Assembly: GCF_006542765.1 (NCBI RefSeq)
Contig: NZ_SKCD01000097.1
Coordinates: 62,001 to 126,000, forward strand
Reading direction: 5' to 3'
Length of the DNA: 64,000 nt
DNA from: Paenibacillus luteus
GTDB lineage: Bacteria > Bacillota > Bacilli > Paenibacillales > Paenibacillaceae
Shown here: piece by piece, positions 1 through 9,157 of the stretch
Layout of the letters: the number at the start of each line of letters is the position of its first letter
Numbering within the stretch: the first letter of the stretch is position 1
Made by a program: the position numbers and the translations under genes
Notes under the pieces: generated by a model
The model's database searches: none
What the model was told of the DNA's origin: nothing
Seen by the model: the letters and a program-made list of their open reading frames with translations, nothing else

Positions 1-1279
1 AATAACCATCCTCACGCTTCGGCTCGTAGCCAAGGCCGTGCAGCATAATTTGTATGCTGCGCACTTGTTCACCCAGCATATCCTGCTTAAGCGTGTCCGG
101 CAGGGTCAACCTAGCCACGGTGTATAAATCAGGCGGCTGCACAGTGATATCCGGCTTAATCCCATTTTGATGAATCCAATTGCCGTTTGGCGTTAGCCAT
201 TTGGCAATAGTCATTTTCAAGAGGCTTCCGTCACCAAGCGCCTTATTATAGCTCACCTGTACCGTACCCTTGCCGAACGAGGTTTCGCCAACAAGTTTGG
301 CGCCTGCACTTTCCTGCAAGGCTCCTGCCAATATTTCAGAAGCGCTAGCACTTCCGTTATTCATCAGCACCGCTATCGGATAGTTCTTGCTTTGTCCCTT
401 GGACAGCGTCTTCTCCCGATTCCCGTCGCGGTCTTCGACTTGAACGACTGTCGCTCCCTTAGGCAGGAAGTTCTGTGCAATATCAACAACAACAGGCAGC
501 ACCCCGCCTGGATTGTTGCGCACATCCAGCACAAGCCCCTTCAATCCTTGCTCCTCCAGTTTGGCAAGCTCCTGCTTAAAGCGCTCTGCCGTATGCAAGG
601 AGAACTGCCTGATTTCGATAACACCTGTTCCATCCGGACGCAGGCTGCTATATACCGTCTCCACATCGATATCATCACGGATCAACACGAGCTGAATCGG
701 ATCTGAGAAACCTACCCGCTGGACTTGAATTTTAGCTTTGGTTCCTTTGGGTCCCCGGATTTTAGCTACTGCATCCTGTAAATTCAATCCGTCAAGCTTC
801 GCACCGTTAACCGTAAGCAGAATGTCCTTGGCAAGCAAACCTGAACGCTCCGCCGGTGAGCCTTTAATAGGGGAAACAACGACAATTCGACCATTCTCCA
901 GCGTAACCTCTGCACCGATGCCCGTGAAAGAGCCTTCGATGGACTCTGAGAAATGCTGAGCTACATCCTTCTCCATATAAACAGAGTAGGGATCATCCAG
1001 TGATGACATCATGCCACTAACTGCGCCGTCGAGAAGCTCGAGGCGATCGACTTTTTGGTAATATTTTGTTTCAATTAATTCCAGTACCGCGTTAAGCTTC
1101 GTCAGCTCATCCTCTTTCAGCCTGAAACGCTCACCCTCGCCAGCAGCGGAAGCCGTGAGTGCAGCCAGCGATGGCTTGTCCGGTTTAATAATCTGATCCG
1201 CAATCGTCAGTGTCACGAGTACGGATGCAATCATCGTCAGCATAACGAACGCGAATACTGTGCGTCCTTTGAAATGCAC
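1..1279 (-). CDS. ctpB: S41 C-terminal processing peptidase, 3' end cut by window edge
   Basis: Serine protease of the CtpA/CtpB family, acting outside the membrane on protein C-termini. The visible 426 codons start at a GTG at 1279, preceded by a GGGGG-rich ribosome site. They show an N-terminal membrane anchor, a PDZ domain (GSPAERSGL, then VNG) and the S41 catalytic core with the serine in NNGSASASE and the lysine in SFGKGTVQ. The last residues seen (LGEQVRSIQIMLHGLGY) look like the start of a peptidoglycan-binding domain, so this is a protease with a wall-binding tail. The gene continues beyond base 1. It follows the M23 hydrolase gene and is probably read with ftsE-ftsX. In B. subtilis ctpB lies in the same neighbourhood and activates a sporulation protease; that role here is inferred. 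Confidence 0.9.
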   Translation of the reverse strand, partial: MHFKGRTVFAFVMLTMIASVLVTLTIADQIIKPDKPSLAALTASAAGEGERFRLKEDELTKLNAVLELIETKYYQKVDRLELLDGAVSGMMSSLDDPYSVYMEKDVAQHFSESIEGSFTGIGAEVTLENGRIVVVSPIKGSPAERSGLLAKDILLTVNGAKLDGLNLQDAVAKIRGPKGTKAKIQVQRVGFSDPIQLVLIRDDIDVETVYSSLRPDGTGVIEIRQFSLHTAERFKQELAKLEEQGLKGLVLDVRNNPGGVLPVVVDIAQNFLPKGATVVQVEDRDGNREKTLSKGQSKNYPIAVLMNNGSASASEILAGALQESAGAKLVGETSFGKGTVQVSYNKALGDGSLLKMTIAKWLTPNGNWIHQNGIKPDITVQPPDLYTVARLTLPDTLKQDMLGEQVRSIQIMLHGLGYEPKREDGY

Positions 1280-1409
1280 CTGTCTACACCCCCTTCTCAA
1301 TTACATGGTCTTTGATTTAAGACCACCTTAGTATATGACAAATGGGTTAGAATTATTTGTATTATACGGTAAAGATGATCATTTCCCAGGTTGACGTTCT
1401 ATAGTTCAA

Positions 1410-1436
1410 ACAAGGCAGCCACAAGGGCTGCCTTTG
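1410..1436 (-). terminator. Rho-independent terminator after the M23 hydrolase gene
   Basis: Perfect 9-bp stem AAGGCAGCC/GGCTGCCTT with a 4-5 nt loop, just past the stop of the M23 peptidase gene. The T-run after the stem is weak, so some read-through into the S41 peptidase gene is likely. Confidence 0.55.
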
Positions 1437-1457
1437 ATCTTGCGTTATGAGTTAGAA

Positions 1458-2717
1458 CTATTTCAGATAGCTGCTTGGGTTTACAGGCGTTTGATTGACG
1501 CGCACTTCAAAATGGAGATGCGGGCCCGTAGAGTTGCCTGTACTGCCAACCTCGGCAATTTTCTGGCCTTTCTTCACCGTCTCGCCTTTTTCAACTTTGA
1601 TCCCGCCATTGCGAATATGCCCGTACAGCGTCCAAAGCCCGTTGCCATGATCGATAATGACACAGTTGCCGTAGCTGCTCCACGTTTGGGCTACCAGCAC
1701 TACGCCGCCCTCAGCCGCATAAATGTCGGTTCCTTGCGGAGCCGCAAAATCAATGCCAGTGTGCGTATGCTTTTTACCCGAAATCGGGTGAACCCGCGTA
1801 CCGAAGTTTGAGCTAATTCGATAACTGTCCTTGATTGGCATGCCAAGCTTGCCACCGGTATAAGGGTTCGAAATTTTATTTTTCTCGGCATTCAGCTTCG
1901 ATACCTTGGAAGCAAGAGCCATGAGCAGCTCCTCTTGTTCCTTGCTGATGCCCTCTAGCTCTTCAAGCGTACTGTCGATCTGCGACAGCTTATTGTCGAG
2001 CTCCTTAATATTAACGTTGTAGCTGGCAATCATCGTTTCCTTCTCTTGTTCCTTCTTCACGAGATGTGCCTCATAAAGCTCAAGCTTCGCGTAGATTGCC
2101 TTCACTTCTTCAAACTGCTTCTCTACCTCAACTTTTTTGAGGGAAACAAGCTCCTTCTCTTCTCTTTGCTCTGCCAAAATATCGCGGTCCTGCGATAAAA
2201 TGGACTGGAGCGCATCGAAGCGGTCAATAAAATCAGTAAAGCTCGTCGCGCTAAGCAATACGTCCATATAAGAGACAAACCCATTCGTATACATAAGCCG
2301 CATCCGGGATTGCAGAAGCTCATCTCTCGTTTTCACACGCTCCTCTGCCTGTTCAAGCTCCAATCCGGTTTGCAGAAGCTCTTCTTCCTTGGCGTCGCTT
2401 TGTGCTTGCGTTTTTGTTTTATTAATGACGACATTATCAATCTCCGCCATCAGATTTTGAATAGAAGCTTCCGCTTCTGCTTTTTTCGTAACGATATCGC
2501 CTTTTTCGCTCTTTGCGTTCACGGCTTGCTTCTGTGCATTCGCTGCCTGCTGCTCGGCTTTCGCTGCGCGCCGCTCCGCTTCCTTCATTTCGGCCTTGGC
2601 AGCAGCAATCTGCTTCTTGATATCACTAAGAGAAGCTGCTTCTCCTCCGGTCGGCTGCAATACAAATACCGTCAGCATCATCATTACTGTTAATAATAAC
2701 CATTTCCTCTTCTTCAC
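1458..2717 (-). CDS. Murein hydrolase activator/M23 peptidase of the PcsB/EnvC type, FtsEX partner
   Basis: Secreted wall hydrolase or hydrolase activator. A hydrophobic signal peptide ending near GGEAAS is followed by a long coiled coil (about residues 30-260, rich in Glu/Lys/Ala/Gln) and a C-terminal LytM/M23 domain. The zinc ligands are visible in HTGID and HLHFE. The gene directly follows ftsX: a GTG touching the ftsX stop at 2729 overlaps the SD, so the GTG at 2717, 8 nt after AGGTGG, is the better start (419 aa). Coiled coil plus M23 next to ftsEX is the signature of PcsB in streptococci and EnvC in Gram-negatives, where FtsEX drives septal peptidoglycan cleavage. Coupling to FtsX here is inferred from that. 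Confidence 0.85.
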   Translation of the reverse strand: MKKRKWLLLTVMMMLTVFVLQPTGGEAASLSDIKKQIAAAKAEMKEAERRAAKAEQQAANAQKQAVNAKSEKGDIVTKKAEAEASIQNLMAEIDNVVINKTKTQAQSDAKEEELLQTGLELEQAEERVKTRDELLQSRMRLMYTNGFVSYMDVLLSATSFTDFIDRFDALQSILSQDRDILAEQREEKELVSLKKVEVEKQFEEVKAIYAKLELYEAHLVKKEQEKETMIASYNVNIKELDNKLSQIDSTLEELEGISKEQEELLMALASKVSKLNAEKNKISNPYTGGKLGMPIKDSYRISSNFGTRVHPISGKKHTHTGIDFAAPQGTDIYAAEGGVVLVAQTWSSYGNCVIIDHGNGLWTLYGHIRNGGIKVEKGETVKKGQKIAEVGSTGNSTGPHLHFEVRVNQTPVNPSSYLK

Positions 2718-2729
2718 GTTCGCTTCCAC

Positions 2730-3647
2730 CTACACTTTCAAATACTTTCGTATCGAAATCGTACTGCCCCAAATGCCGATCAAGGTTCCAAGTACAATGA
2801 GCAGAGTTCCAGTCATCAAACCAGACTCTTGTATCGTGACGAGCTTTATCATCATGAGTGACAATTCCATTTGTGTAAATTTCACGAGTTGTGAATAGCC
2901 CGTTAATACAGCCGCCGTCGTAAGGGCCGAGCTTATAATGCCGATCAAGGCACCTTCAATAAAAAACGGCCAGCGGATAAAAGAATTGGTTGCGCCAACA
3001 AGCTTCATAATGCCAATTTCCCGGCGCCTTGCGATAATCGTCATCTTGATCGTGTTAGAGATCAGGAACATCGCGGTTACCGATAAGCCTATAACGATGA
3101 CAATACCTATGTAACGAACAGCATTCGTAATTTTGAATAACGTTTCTACGGTGCCTTGTCCGTATTTAACTTTGGCAATAGGGATAAGCTCATCTGCTGT
3201 ATTGATCGCTTCGATTTGCTTGGCAGCATCATCAATCGATTGCGGATCATAAACCTCTACCGTAAAGGAATCCGGCAGTGGATTTTTTTCATTTTCATAA
3301 CCATCCAGCAAATCCTTGTTCTCATCACCCAAGTTTTTGCGCAGCAGCTCAAGCCCCTCTGCTTTGGACACAAACGTTACGCTTCTGACTTCTGTCAGAT
3401 TTCCGATCTTGTTCTGAAGCTCCGTGATTTTTTCTTGTTCCACATTCAACTGCAGAAATACGCGAATTTGCACTTGGCTCTCAATTTGAGCAGCCATATG
3501 ATTCACATTCAATGCAAGCAGCAAGAACATTCCGAGAATGAATAAAGATATAAAGATTGAACTCATCGAAGCGAATGACATCCAACCGTTTCGAATAATA
3601 TTTTTGGCGCCTTCCCTCAGATGCCGAAGTATGGTTCTAAGCTTCAT
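2730..3647 (-). CDS. ftsX: Cell division ABC transporter-like permease FtsX
   Basis: Membrane subunit of the FtsEX complex, which transmits cytoplasmic ATP hydrolysis to extracellular wall hydrolases. It has one transmembrane segment after a short cytoplasmic N-terminus (MKLRTILRHLREG), an extracellular domain of about 110 residues, and three C-terminal transmembrane segments. The region before the second segment group carries TMTIIARRREIGIMKLVGA-like FtsX motifs (IKMTIIARRREIGIMKLVG). The start at 3647 is preferred over upstream ATGs because GGGGAG lies 7 nt before it; this gives 305 aa, the usual length. The start overlaps the end of ftsE by 11 nt, indicating translational coupling. The M23 hydrolase gene follows directly. 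Confidence 0.93.
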   Translation of the reverse strand: MKLRTILRHLREGAKNIIRNGWMSFASMSSIFISLFILGMFLLLALNVNHMAAQIESQVQIRVFLQLNVEQEKITELQNKIGNLTEVRSVTFVSKAEGLELLRKNLGDENKDLLDGYENEKNPLPDSFTVEVYDPQSIDDAAKQIEAINTADELIPIAKVKYGQGTVETLFKITNAVRYIGIVIVIGLSVTAMFLISNTIKMTIIARRREIGIMKLVGATNSFIRWPFFIEGALIGIISSALTTAAVLTGYSQLVKFTQMELSLMMIKLVTIQESGLMTGTLLIVLGTLIGIWGSTISIRKYLKV

Positions 3648-4323
3648 AGCCATACTCCCCTCTAGCCTCGTCACGAACAACGTTTCCATCCTCGATGGCA
3701 ATGACGCGCTTGCGTATGGAGTTAACGATGTCCTTGTTATGAGTAGCCATTACGATTGTTGCGCCTCGAAAGTTAATCTCTTCCAAAAGATTCATGATAC
3801 CGAGCGACGTTTCCGGGTCAAGGTTTCCTGTAGGCTCGTCCGCTACAATAACCGATGGGTTATTGACAATCGCGCGTGCAATTGACACCCGCTGCTGCTC
3901 GCCGCCTGAGAGCTGCGCCGGAAGGCTTGCATGCTTATGCTTTAGGCCGACGAGATCCAGCACTTCCATCGTCCGCTTCTTGATTATGCGTGTGGGTGCT
4001 TCGATAACCTCCATGGCAAACGCCACGTTTTCAAAAACCGTTAATTTGGGTAATAGTCTGAAATCCTGAAAAATAACGCCAATATTACGCCGGACAAAAG
4101 GAATTTTGCGCGGCTTCAGCTTGCCTATATTAAATCCGTTGACTGAAATTTGTCCTTTGGTCGGTACTTCCTCGCGATAAATCAGCTTCATGAATGTTGA
4201 TTTGCCCGCGCCTGACGGTCCTACGAGGTAAACAAATTCGTTGCGATCTATACGAACAGAGACGCCTTTTAACGCATGCGTTCCGTCGATGTACGTTTTC
4301 CATATGTCTTGCATCTCAATCAC
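3637..4323 (-). CDS. ftsE: Cell division ATP-binding protein FtsE
   Basis: ABC-type ATPase partner of FtsX. All nucleotide-binding motifs are present: Walker A GPSGAGKST, signature LSGGEQQR, Walker B VIVADEPTGNLDP and the H-loop in MATHNKD. At 228 aa it has the normal family length. The start is a GTG at 4323 preceded by AGGATG at a suitable distance. It is the first gene of a minus-strand run ftsE-ftsX-M23 peptidase-ctpB. No clear promoter could be assigned upstream. Confidence 0.95.
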   Translation of the reverse strand: MIEMQDIWKTYIDGTHALKGVSVRIDRNEFVYLVGPSGAGKSTFMKLIYREEVPTKGQISVNGFNIGKLKPRKIPFVRRNIGVIFQDFRLLPKLTVFENVAFAMEVIEAPTRIIKKRTMEVLDLVGLKHKHASLPAQLSGGEQQRVSIARAIVNNPSVIVADEPTGNLDPETSLGIMNLLEEINFRGATIVMATHNKDIVNSIRKRVIAIEDGNVVRDEARGEYGYEA

Positions 4324-4622
4324 ATTATCACATCCTGTTTATAGTCAGTACTACTATTTCGACAGTTTGTGCTGAATTCCTTCATAAGGAGCAGCCTTTC
4401 CTCATTTTTCACAAATCTCATAATCAAAGGCTTTGTCGAATCGAGCTTCTGTTGCCCATTAGACAAATATGAGCAAGTCTTTGCATATACATGTAAGACT
4501 GTCTTTTTCAACCTATCGAAATAGGTTATTTTCTCAACGGAATGGAATTCTCTATTTCACCGCGAAACGGGCTTTTAACAGAAAGCTCGGCCACCGTCGT
4601 AGCGCCTAACACGTAGAAAGGA
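4324..4622. other. Divergent intergenic region between ftsE and the VanW gene
   Basis: About 300 bp that must hold both the ftsE promoter (minus) and the VanW-gene promoter (plus). I see no convincing coding region. A perfect 7-bp stem-loop lies at 4510-4527 (AACCTAT/ATAGGTT), which read on the minus strand has a UUCG tetraloop. No -35/-10 pair is convincing enough to call. The last bases contain an almost complete anti-16S match just before the VanW coding region. Confidence 0.4.
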
Positions 4623-6074
4623 GTGATTCGTATCGTCAAACGAATACACATTACGATTATCCTCGTTGCCTCCCTGCTGCTCATAGCAGCTGTCGGCTGG
4701 GGATTTGTCTGGAATTACGCGCATCAAAAAACCGTCCCCAATGAGGTCGTAGCCGGAGGGATACCCCTCGGAGGTCTGCCGATTAATGAAGCGCTGGAGA
4801 AGCTTGAGAATTATGAAGATTCGCTGCTGCAGCGTACGATTACGATTCATACCGAAGCATCCGCAGATGACAAGAAACAGTGGACCGTAGAAGAACTTGG
4901 CTACAAAACTGAGTTTCAAGGCATCCGCGAAGCTTTAGCCAAGCTGGATGAGGGAGATAGTTGGGAACGTGCCCAATATCGCTACCATTTTCAAAAAACA
5001 TATACGATTAGCCAACGCTGGAACCCTGATGCCTTTGATGCCGCAGTTCGAAAGCAATGGAGCTATATCGAAAAAAATGAAGCCAAAAATGCCACCCGTG
5101 CCATTACGGATGACGATAAGGTCGTTTATGAGCCGCATCTGGATGCGTACCGCCTTAATATCGAACCGTTGAAGGTGCAGGTTGATGAATGGGTCGTCAT
5201 TAAGCAGGAGAAACTCGGAGCATCCGTGGAAAAAGCCTTTAAAGGCGTGCTACCGATTAAGGCGATTCATCCCGCCATAACGCTGGAGAAGCTGAAAGAT
5301 GAGGGCATTGATCGTAAAATAATCGAATTTTCCACCGACTTTCGGACGAGTGCGGAAGGACGGGCACATAATGTCACCGTAACCGCCCAGGCGCTTAACG
5401 ATTGGGAGCTCGCGCCTAATGAGATTTTTGACTATAGCAAGCTGATTGCAAAGGCTGAAGAGCTCTATGACTACCGGGAAGCACCCGTAATTCTAAACGG
5501 AAAACTGGTACCGGGGATAGGCGGCGGTATCTGTCAGGTATCCAGCACACTGTATAATGCTATATTGCGCACCGGCCTGGAGATTGTGGAACGTCGCAAC
5601 CATTCCCTGCCTGTTGCCTATCTGCCCATTGGTCAGGACGCCACCTACGCGGGCGGGGCTATTAATTTCCGTTTTAAAAATACAACCGGCAAGCACCTCA
5701 TCATCCGAACGGAAGTCGCAGACCGCAAGCTCACCATTAAACTGTTCGGCACTATGAACGAAAACGAGCGCTATGACATTGAATCGGTCACGCTCAAAAC
5801 CATTGCACCATCCGTGCAGGAAAGCAGCAGTAACCGTTTATCCCCTGGCCAAAAAGTCACCATTGAAAAGGGCAAGCCGGGATATGTCGTCGAAACCTAT
5901 CGGACACTGTTGCGTGATGGGAAAACCGTTTCTAAAGACCGCGTGTCGCGCGATACATACAAGGCACAACCAACGGTCATTGAAGTCGGTTCGATGAAAG
6001 GTGGCAACAGCCCTGCAGCAACCCCTACGCCACCCGCTCGTTCGCAAGAGCCTTTGCTTGAAGATGGGATTTAG
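4623..6074 (+). CDS. VanW-family protein with peptidoglycan-binding-like domain
   Basis: Membrane-anchored or secreted protein with one N-terminal transmembrane segment (about residues 8-30). A YoaR-like putative peptidoglycan-binding region follows (about 40-240), then the VanW core (about 250-390) with GGGICQVSSTLYNA and NHSLPVAYLP. A G5-like region (VTIEKGKPGYVVETYR) and a Pro/Thr-rich tail end the protein. VanW occurs with some vancomycin-resistance clusters but its biochemistry is not settled; isolated copies like this are common in Bacillales and imply no resistance. The annotated start is a GTG at 4623 that lies within the Shine-Dalgarno sequence; an in-frame TAG sits just upstream. 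The true start may be a rarer codon a few residues later. Confidence 0.85.
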   Translation: MIRIVKRIHITIILVASLLLIAAVGWGFVWNYAHQKTVPNEVVAGGIPLGGLPINEALEKLENYEDSLLQRTITIHTEASADDKKQWTVEELGYKTEFQGIREALAKLDEGDSWERAQYRYHFQKTYTISQRWNPDAFDAAVRKQWSYIEKNEAKNATRAITDDDKVVYEPHLDAYRLNIEPLKVQVDEWVVIKQEKLGASVEKAFKGVLPIKAIHPAITLEKLKDEGIDRKIIEFSTDFRTSAEGRAHNVTVTAQALNDWELAPNEIFDYSKLIAKAEELYDYREAPVILNGKLVPGIGGGICQVSSTLYNAILRTGLEIVERRNHSLPVAYLPIGQDATYAGGAINFRFKNTTGKHLIIRTEVADRKLTIKLFGTMNENERYDIESVTLKTIAPSVQESSSNRLSPGQKVTIEKGKPGYVVETYRTLLRDGKTVSKDRVSRDTYKAQPTVIEVGSMKGGNSPAATPTPPARSQEPLLEDGI

Positions 6075-6153
6075 CCGTAATGCTTAAGTATTCGGATTAA
6101 TCTCCGCATTATGCTAATTAACGACCAATCCCTACAAAACCACTTTTATTGCA

Positions 6154-6206
6154 GAAAAAAAGCAGTTCAGCTTGGCGCCTACAAGGCGCCTCTGAACTGC
6201 TTTCCT
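6154..6206. terminator. Bidirectional terminator between the VanW gene and argH
   Basis: Long hairpin: AAAGCAGTTCAG pairs with CTGAACTGCTTT and an inner GGCGCC/GGCGCC stem closes on TACAA. A-run on the left and T-run on the right suit both converging genes. Confidence 0.85.
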
Positions 6207-6228
6207 ATTTAAGATTGCTGAAAATGTA

Positions 6229-7644
6229 TTATCTGCTGCGCTCCAAGTACTCGGTTACCCATGCAGCCGTTTGCTCTAATGCAAGCTCAGCGCGGCCAAT
6301 AGCGTCCTGCACCTGCGTTTTCGCTGTACCGCCATAGACGTTACGGGCATTAACAACCTGCTCTGGCTGCAGCACGGCGTAGATCCGATCGTCGAACAGC
6401 GACGAGAATTTTTTGAATTCCTCCAGCGTCAGGTCCAGCAGGTATTTGTTTTGCTCGATGCAATACAATACCGTTTTGCCGATAACCTCATGCGCTTGGC
6501 GGAAAGGCAAGCCTTTGCCAACGAGGAAGTCCGCGATGTCCGTTGCGTTCGAGAAATCCTGATTCACCGCTTGGCGCATCCGGTCTTTGTTCACTTTCAT
6601 CGTTGCGATCATTGGGGCGAACAATTGAAGTGCGCCTTGCAGCGTCTTCACGGTATCGAACATGCCTTCCTTATCTTCCTGCATGTCCTTATTGTACGCC
6701 AGCGGCAGCGACTTCAGTACGGTCAGCAAGCCAACAAGATCACCGTAGACCCGTCCGGTTTTGCCGCGCACAAGCTCGGGCACATCCGGATTTTTCTTCT
6801 GAGGCATAATGCTGCTGCCTGTACAGAAAGCATCATCAAGCTCTACGAAGTGGAACTCCGTGCTCGACCAAAGAATAAGCTCTTCGCTCATACGCGAGAG
6901 ATGCATCATAATAATGGACGCATCAGCAAGAAACTCGACGATAAAATCGCGGTCGCTTACCGCATCTAGGCTGTTCTCATAGACACGGTCGAATTTCAAC
7001 TGGCTCGCTACAAAATGACGATCGATCGGGAACGTCGTTCCTGCCAAAGCGCCAGCACCTAGTGGGAGCACGTTGATCCGTTTGTAGCTGTCCTGAAGAC
7101 GCTCGATATCACGTCCGAACATCGATACATATGCCATCAAATGATGGGCGAACAAGATCGGCTGCGCACGCTGCAAATGTGTGTATCCCGGCACAATTGT
7201 ATCAATATTCGCTTTGGCTTGCTCGATAAGCGCAAATTGCAGCTTATAGAGCATATCCACGAACTCGACTACGCGTTTGCGAAGCCACAAATGCATATCC
7301 GTCGCCACTTGGTCATTACGGCTGCGTCCTGTATGCAGCTTCCCGCCAACGGAGCCAACATCATCGATCAGCGTTTTCTCGATATTCATATGAATATCTT
7401 CATCCCCGATAGAGAACTCGATATCGTTGCGCTTGATGCGTTGAAGAACGCGGTGCAAGCCGTCTTTAATTTTCTCAACGTCATCAGCAGGCAAAATACC
7501 TTGTTTGCCAAGCATTGTTACATGAGCAATACTGCCTTGGATATCCTCTTCGGCAAGCTCCTTGTCGAACATAATCGATGCCGTATATTCCTCTACCAAT
7601 TGGTCTGTTTTCTTCGTAAAACGACCGCCCCATAATTTACTCAC
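6229..7644 (-). CDS. argH: Argininosuccinate lyase
   Basis: Last step of arginine synthesis: argininosuccinate to arginine and fumarate, in the cytoplasm. The fumarase/aspartase superfamily signature GSSIMPQKKNP is present, as are HTGRSRNDQ near residue 100 and the TGYTHLQ-like region (GYTHLQRAQP) with a catalytic histidine. At 471 aa it is full length and starts with the typical MSKLWGGRF. It is the last gene of the argCJBDFGH cluster, 26 nt after argG, and is followed by a strong terminator. Confidence 0.97.
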   Translation of the reverse strand: MSKLWGGRFTKKTDQLVEEYTASIMFDKELAEEDIQGSIAHVTMLGKQGILPADDVEKIKDGLHRVLQRIKRNDIEFSIGDEDIHMNIEKTLIDDVGSVGGKLHTGRSRNDQVATDMHLWLRKRVVEFVDMLYKLQFALIEQAKANIDTIVPGYTHLQRAQPILFAHHLMAYVSMFGRDIERLQDSYKRINVLPLGAGALAGTTFPIDRHFVASQLKFDRVYENSLDAVSDRDFIVEFLADASIIMMHLSRMSEELILWSSTEFHFVELDDAFCTGSSIMPQKKNPDVPELVRGKTGRVYGDLVGLLTVLKSLPLAYNKDMQEDKEGMFDTVKTLQGALQLFAPMIATMKVNKDRMRQAVNQDFSNATDIADFLVGKGLPFRQAHEVIGKTVLYCIEQNKYLLDLTLEEFKKFSSLFDDRIYAVLQPEQVVNARNVYGGTAKTQVQDAIGRAELALEQTAAWVTEYLERSR

Positions 7645-7670
7645 TGGTTCGTTACACTCCCTTGTAAACC

Positions 7671-8900
7671 TTATTTATTGCTGACAGCAGAGGACACTTT
7701 CAAGCGCAAAGCATTCAAACGGATGAAGCCTGTCGCATCACCTTGATCGTACGCTTGTGAAGGATCGGCCTCCATCGTTGCAATGTCAGGATTGTACAAG
7801 CTAACTGGACTTTGCACGCCTGCACCGATTACGTTGCCTTTGTAGAGCTTCAGACGAACAACGCCGCTTACGTTCTTTTGGGATTCTGTTACGAGTGCTT
7901 GCAAAGCAAGACGCTCAGGAGCAAACCAGAAGCCGTTATAAACAAGCTGGCTGTATTTTGCAATCAGGGAGTCACGAAGATGCATCACTTCGCGGTCCAT
8001 CGTCAACGATTCCATTTTGCGGTGAGCCGTGAACAGGATCGTTCCGCCCGGTGTTTCATACACGCCGCGGCTCTTCATGCCGACGAAGCGGTTCTCAACC
8101 ATATCCACACGGCCGATGCCGTGCTTGCCGCCAAGCTCATTGAGCGTATCCATAACCTCAAGAGGGCTCAGTTCTTTGCCGTTAATGGCTGTACAGTTGC
8201 CTTCTGCAAAAGTAAGCTCCACGTATTCCGCTTGATCTGGAGCGTTTTCTGGAGATACGCTAAGCACGTACATGCTTTCGTTCTCTTCGGAGCTTGGATC
8301 GAACCAAGGATCTTCCAGCATGCCGCTCTCAAAGCTAATGTGCAGCAGGTTGCGATCTGTCGAATAAGGCTTTGCAGCAGATGCTGTAACCGGAATGTTA
8401 TGCTTCTCTGCATAAGCGATCATTTCCGCGCGGCCCGGGAATTCTTCACGGAACGCTTCGGAACGCCATGGCGCTATAACGCCAATCTCCGGTGCAAGCG
8501 CAGCAGCTGTCAGCTCGAAACGAACTTGGTCATTGCCTTTGCCTGTTGCGCCGTGCGCAATGTAAGTCGCGCCTTCTGCACGGGCAATATCAACCATGCG
8601 CTTAGCGATAAGCGGACGGGCAATGGAAGTACCTAGCAGATATTGACCTTCATACAGTGTTCCAGCCTGAAACATCGGGTAAATAAAGTCTTTCGCGAAC
8701 TCTTCGCGAAGATCGTCAATGTAAACCTTCGATGCGCCTGTCGCTAGTGCTTTTTCTTCCAAGCCGTCCAATTCATCCTTTTGTCCGATGTCTGCCGTGA
8801 AAGCGATGATTTCAGCGTCATACGTTTCTTTCAGCCACTTGAGGATAACCGATGTATCCAGGCCTCCCGAGTAAGCAAGTACGATTTTTTCTTTTGCCAT
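7671..8900 (-). CDS. argG: Argininosuccinate synthase
   Basis: Joins citrulline and aspartate using ATP. The N-terminal PP-loop AYSGGLDTSV binds ATP, and GATGKGNDQVRFE is the conserved substrate-binding segment. At 409 aa it is full length. It precedes argH by 26 nt. The 257-bp gap to argF upstream is unusual for this otherwise tight cluster and contains a long palindromic element, so argG-argH may have its own promoter. An AATT-type inverted repeat at about 8941-8958 could be a degenerate ARG box, but that is weak. Confidence 0.97.
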   Translation of the reverse strand: MAKEKIVLAYSGGLDTSVILKWLKETYDAEIIAFTADIGQKDELDGLEEKALATGASKVYIDDLREEFAKDFIYPMFQAGTLYEGQYLLGTSIARPLIAKRMVDIARAEGATYIAHGATGKGNDQVRFELTAAALAPEIGVIAPWRSEAFREEFPGRAEMIAYAEKHNIPVTASAAKPYSTDRNLLHISFESGMLEDPWFDPSSEENESMYVLSVSPENAPDQAEYVELTFAEGNCTAINGKELSPLEVMDTLNELGGKHGIGRVDMVENRFVGMKSRGVYETPGGTILFTAHRKMESLTMDREVMHLRDSLIAKYSQLVYNGFWFAPERLALQALVTESQKNVSGVVRLKLYKGNVIGAGVQSPVSLYNPDIATMEADPSQAYDQGDATGFIRLNALRLKVSSAVSNK

Positions 8901-8978
8901 GGTAATGATAACTTCCCTTCAAATGAATTGATCTATATCAACAATTTATATTAATTGAACTAAACATCTACGTTATGG

Positions 8979-9118
8979 TCGCTGCGCGAGGTGATCATTC
9001 TTACGATCGCGGTTGTAGCCAGATTCTTTTATTGAATTAAACCTTAAAAGGTATGAATCAGACTACAAAGGCGAACAATTCGTTTCTACAGAACGATCTT
9101 CTCGCTTCGCTAAACCTT
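8979..9118. repeat. Long imperfect palindrome, MITE-like intergenic element
   Basis: Two arms of roughly 60 bp face each other. The left arm has GCGCGAG..GATCATTCT, then GGTTGTAGCCAGATTC. The right arm, reverse-complemented, has GAAGCGAG..GATCGTTCT, then CTTTGTAGTCTGATTC. An inner ACCTT/AAGGT stem lies at the centre. There is no coding potential. Size and symmetry suggest a non-autonomous mobile repeat or a large RNA hairpin; I recall similar motifs from Paenibacillus genomes but cannot verify this. No second copy was noticed in this window. Confidence 0.55.
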
Positions 9119-9157
9119 TAAATCTTTTGCTCAACTTATTTATTTCCAAAATCTAAA

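Noticed and set aside
4623..6074. VanW protein as a vancomycin-resistance determinant
   Set aside because: No vanA/H/X/R/S-type genes nearby; isolated VanW-family genes are common in Bacillales.
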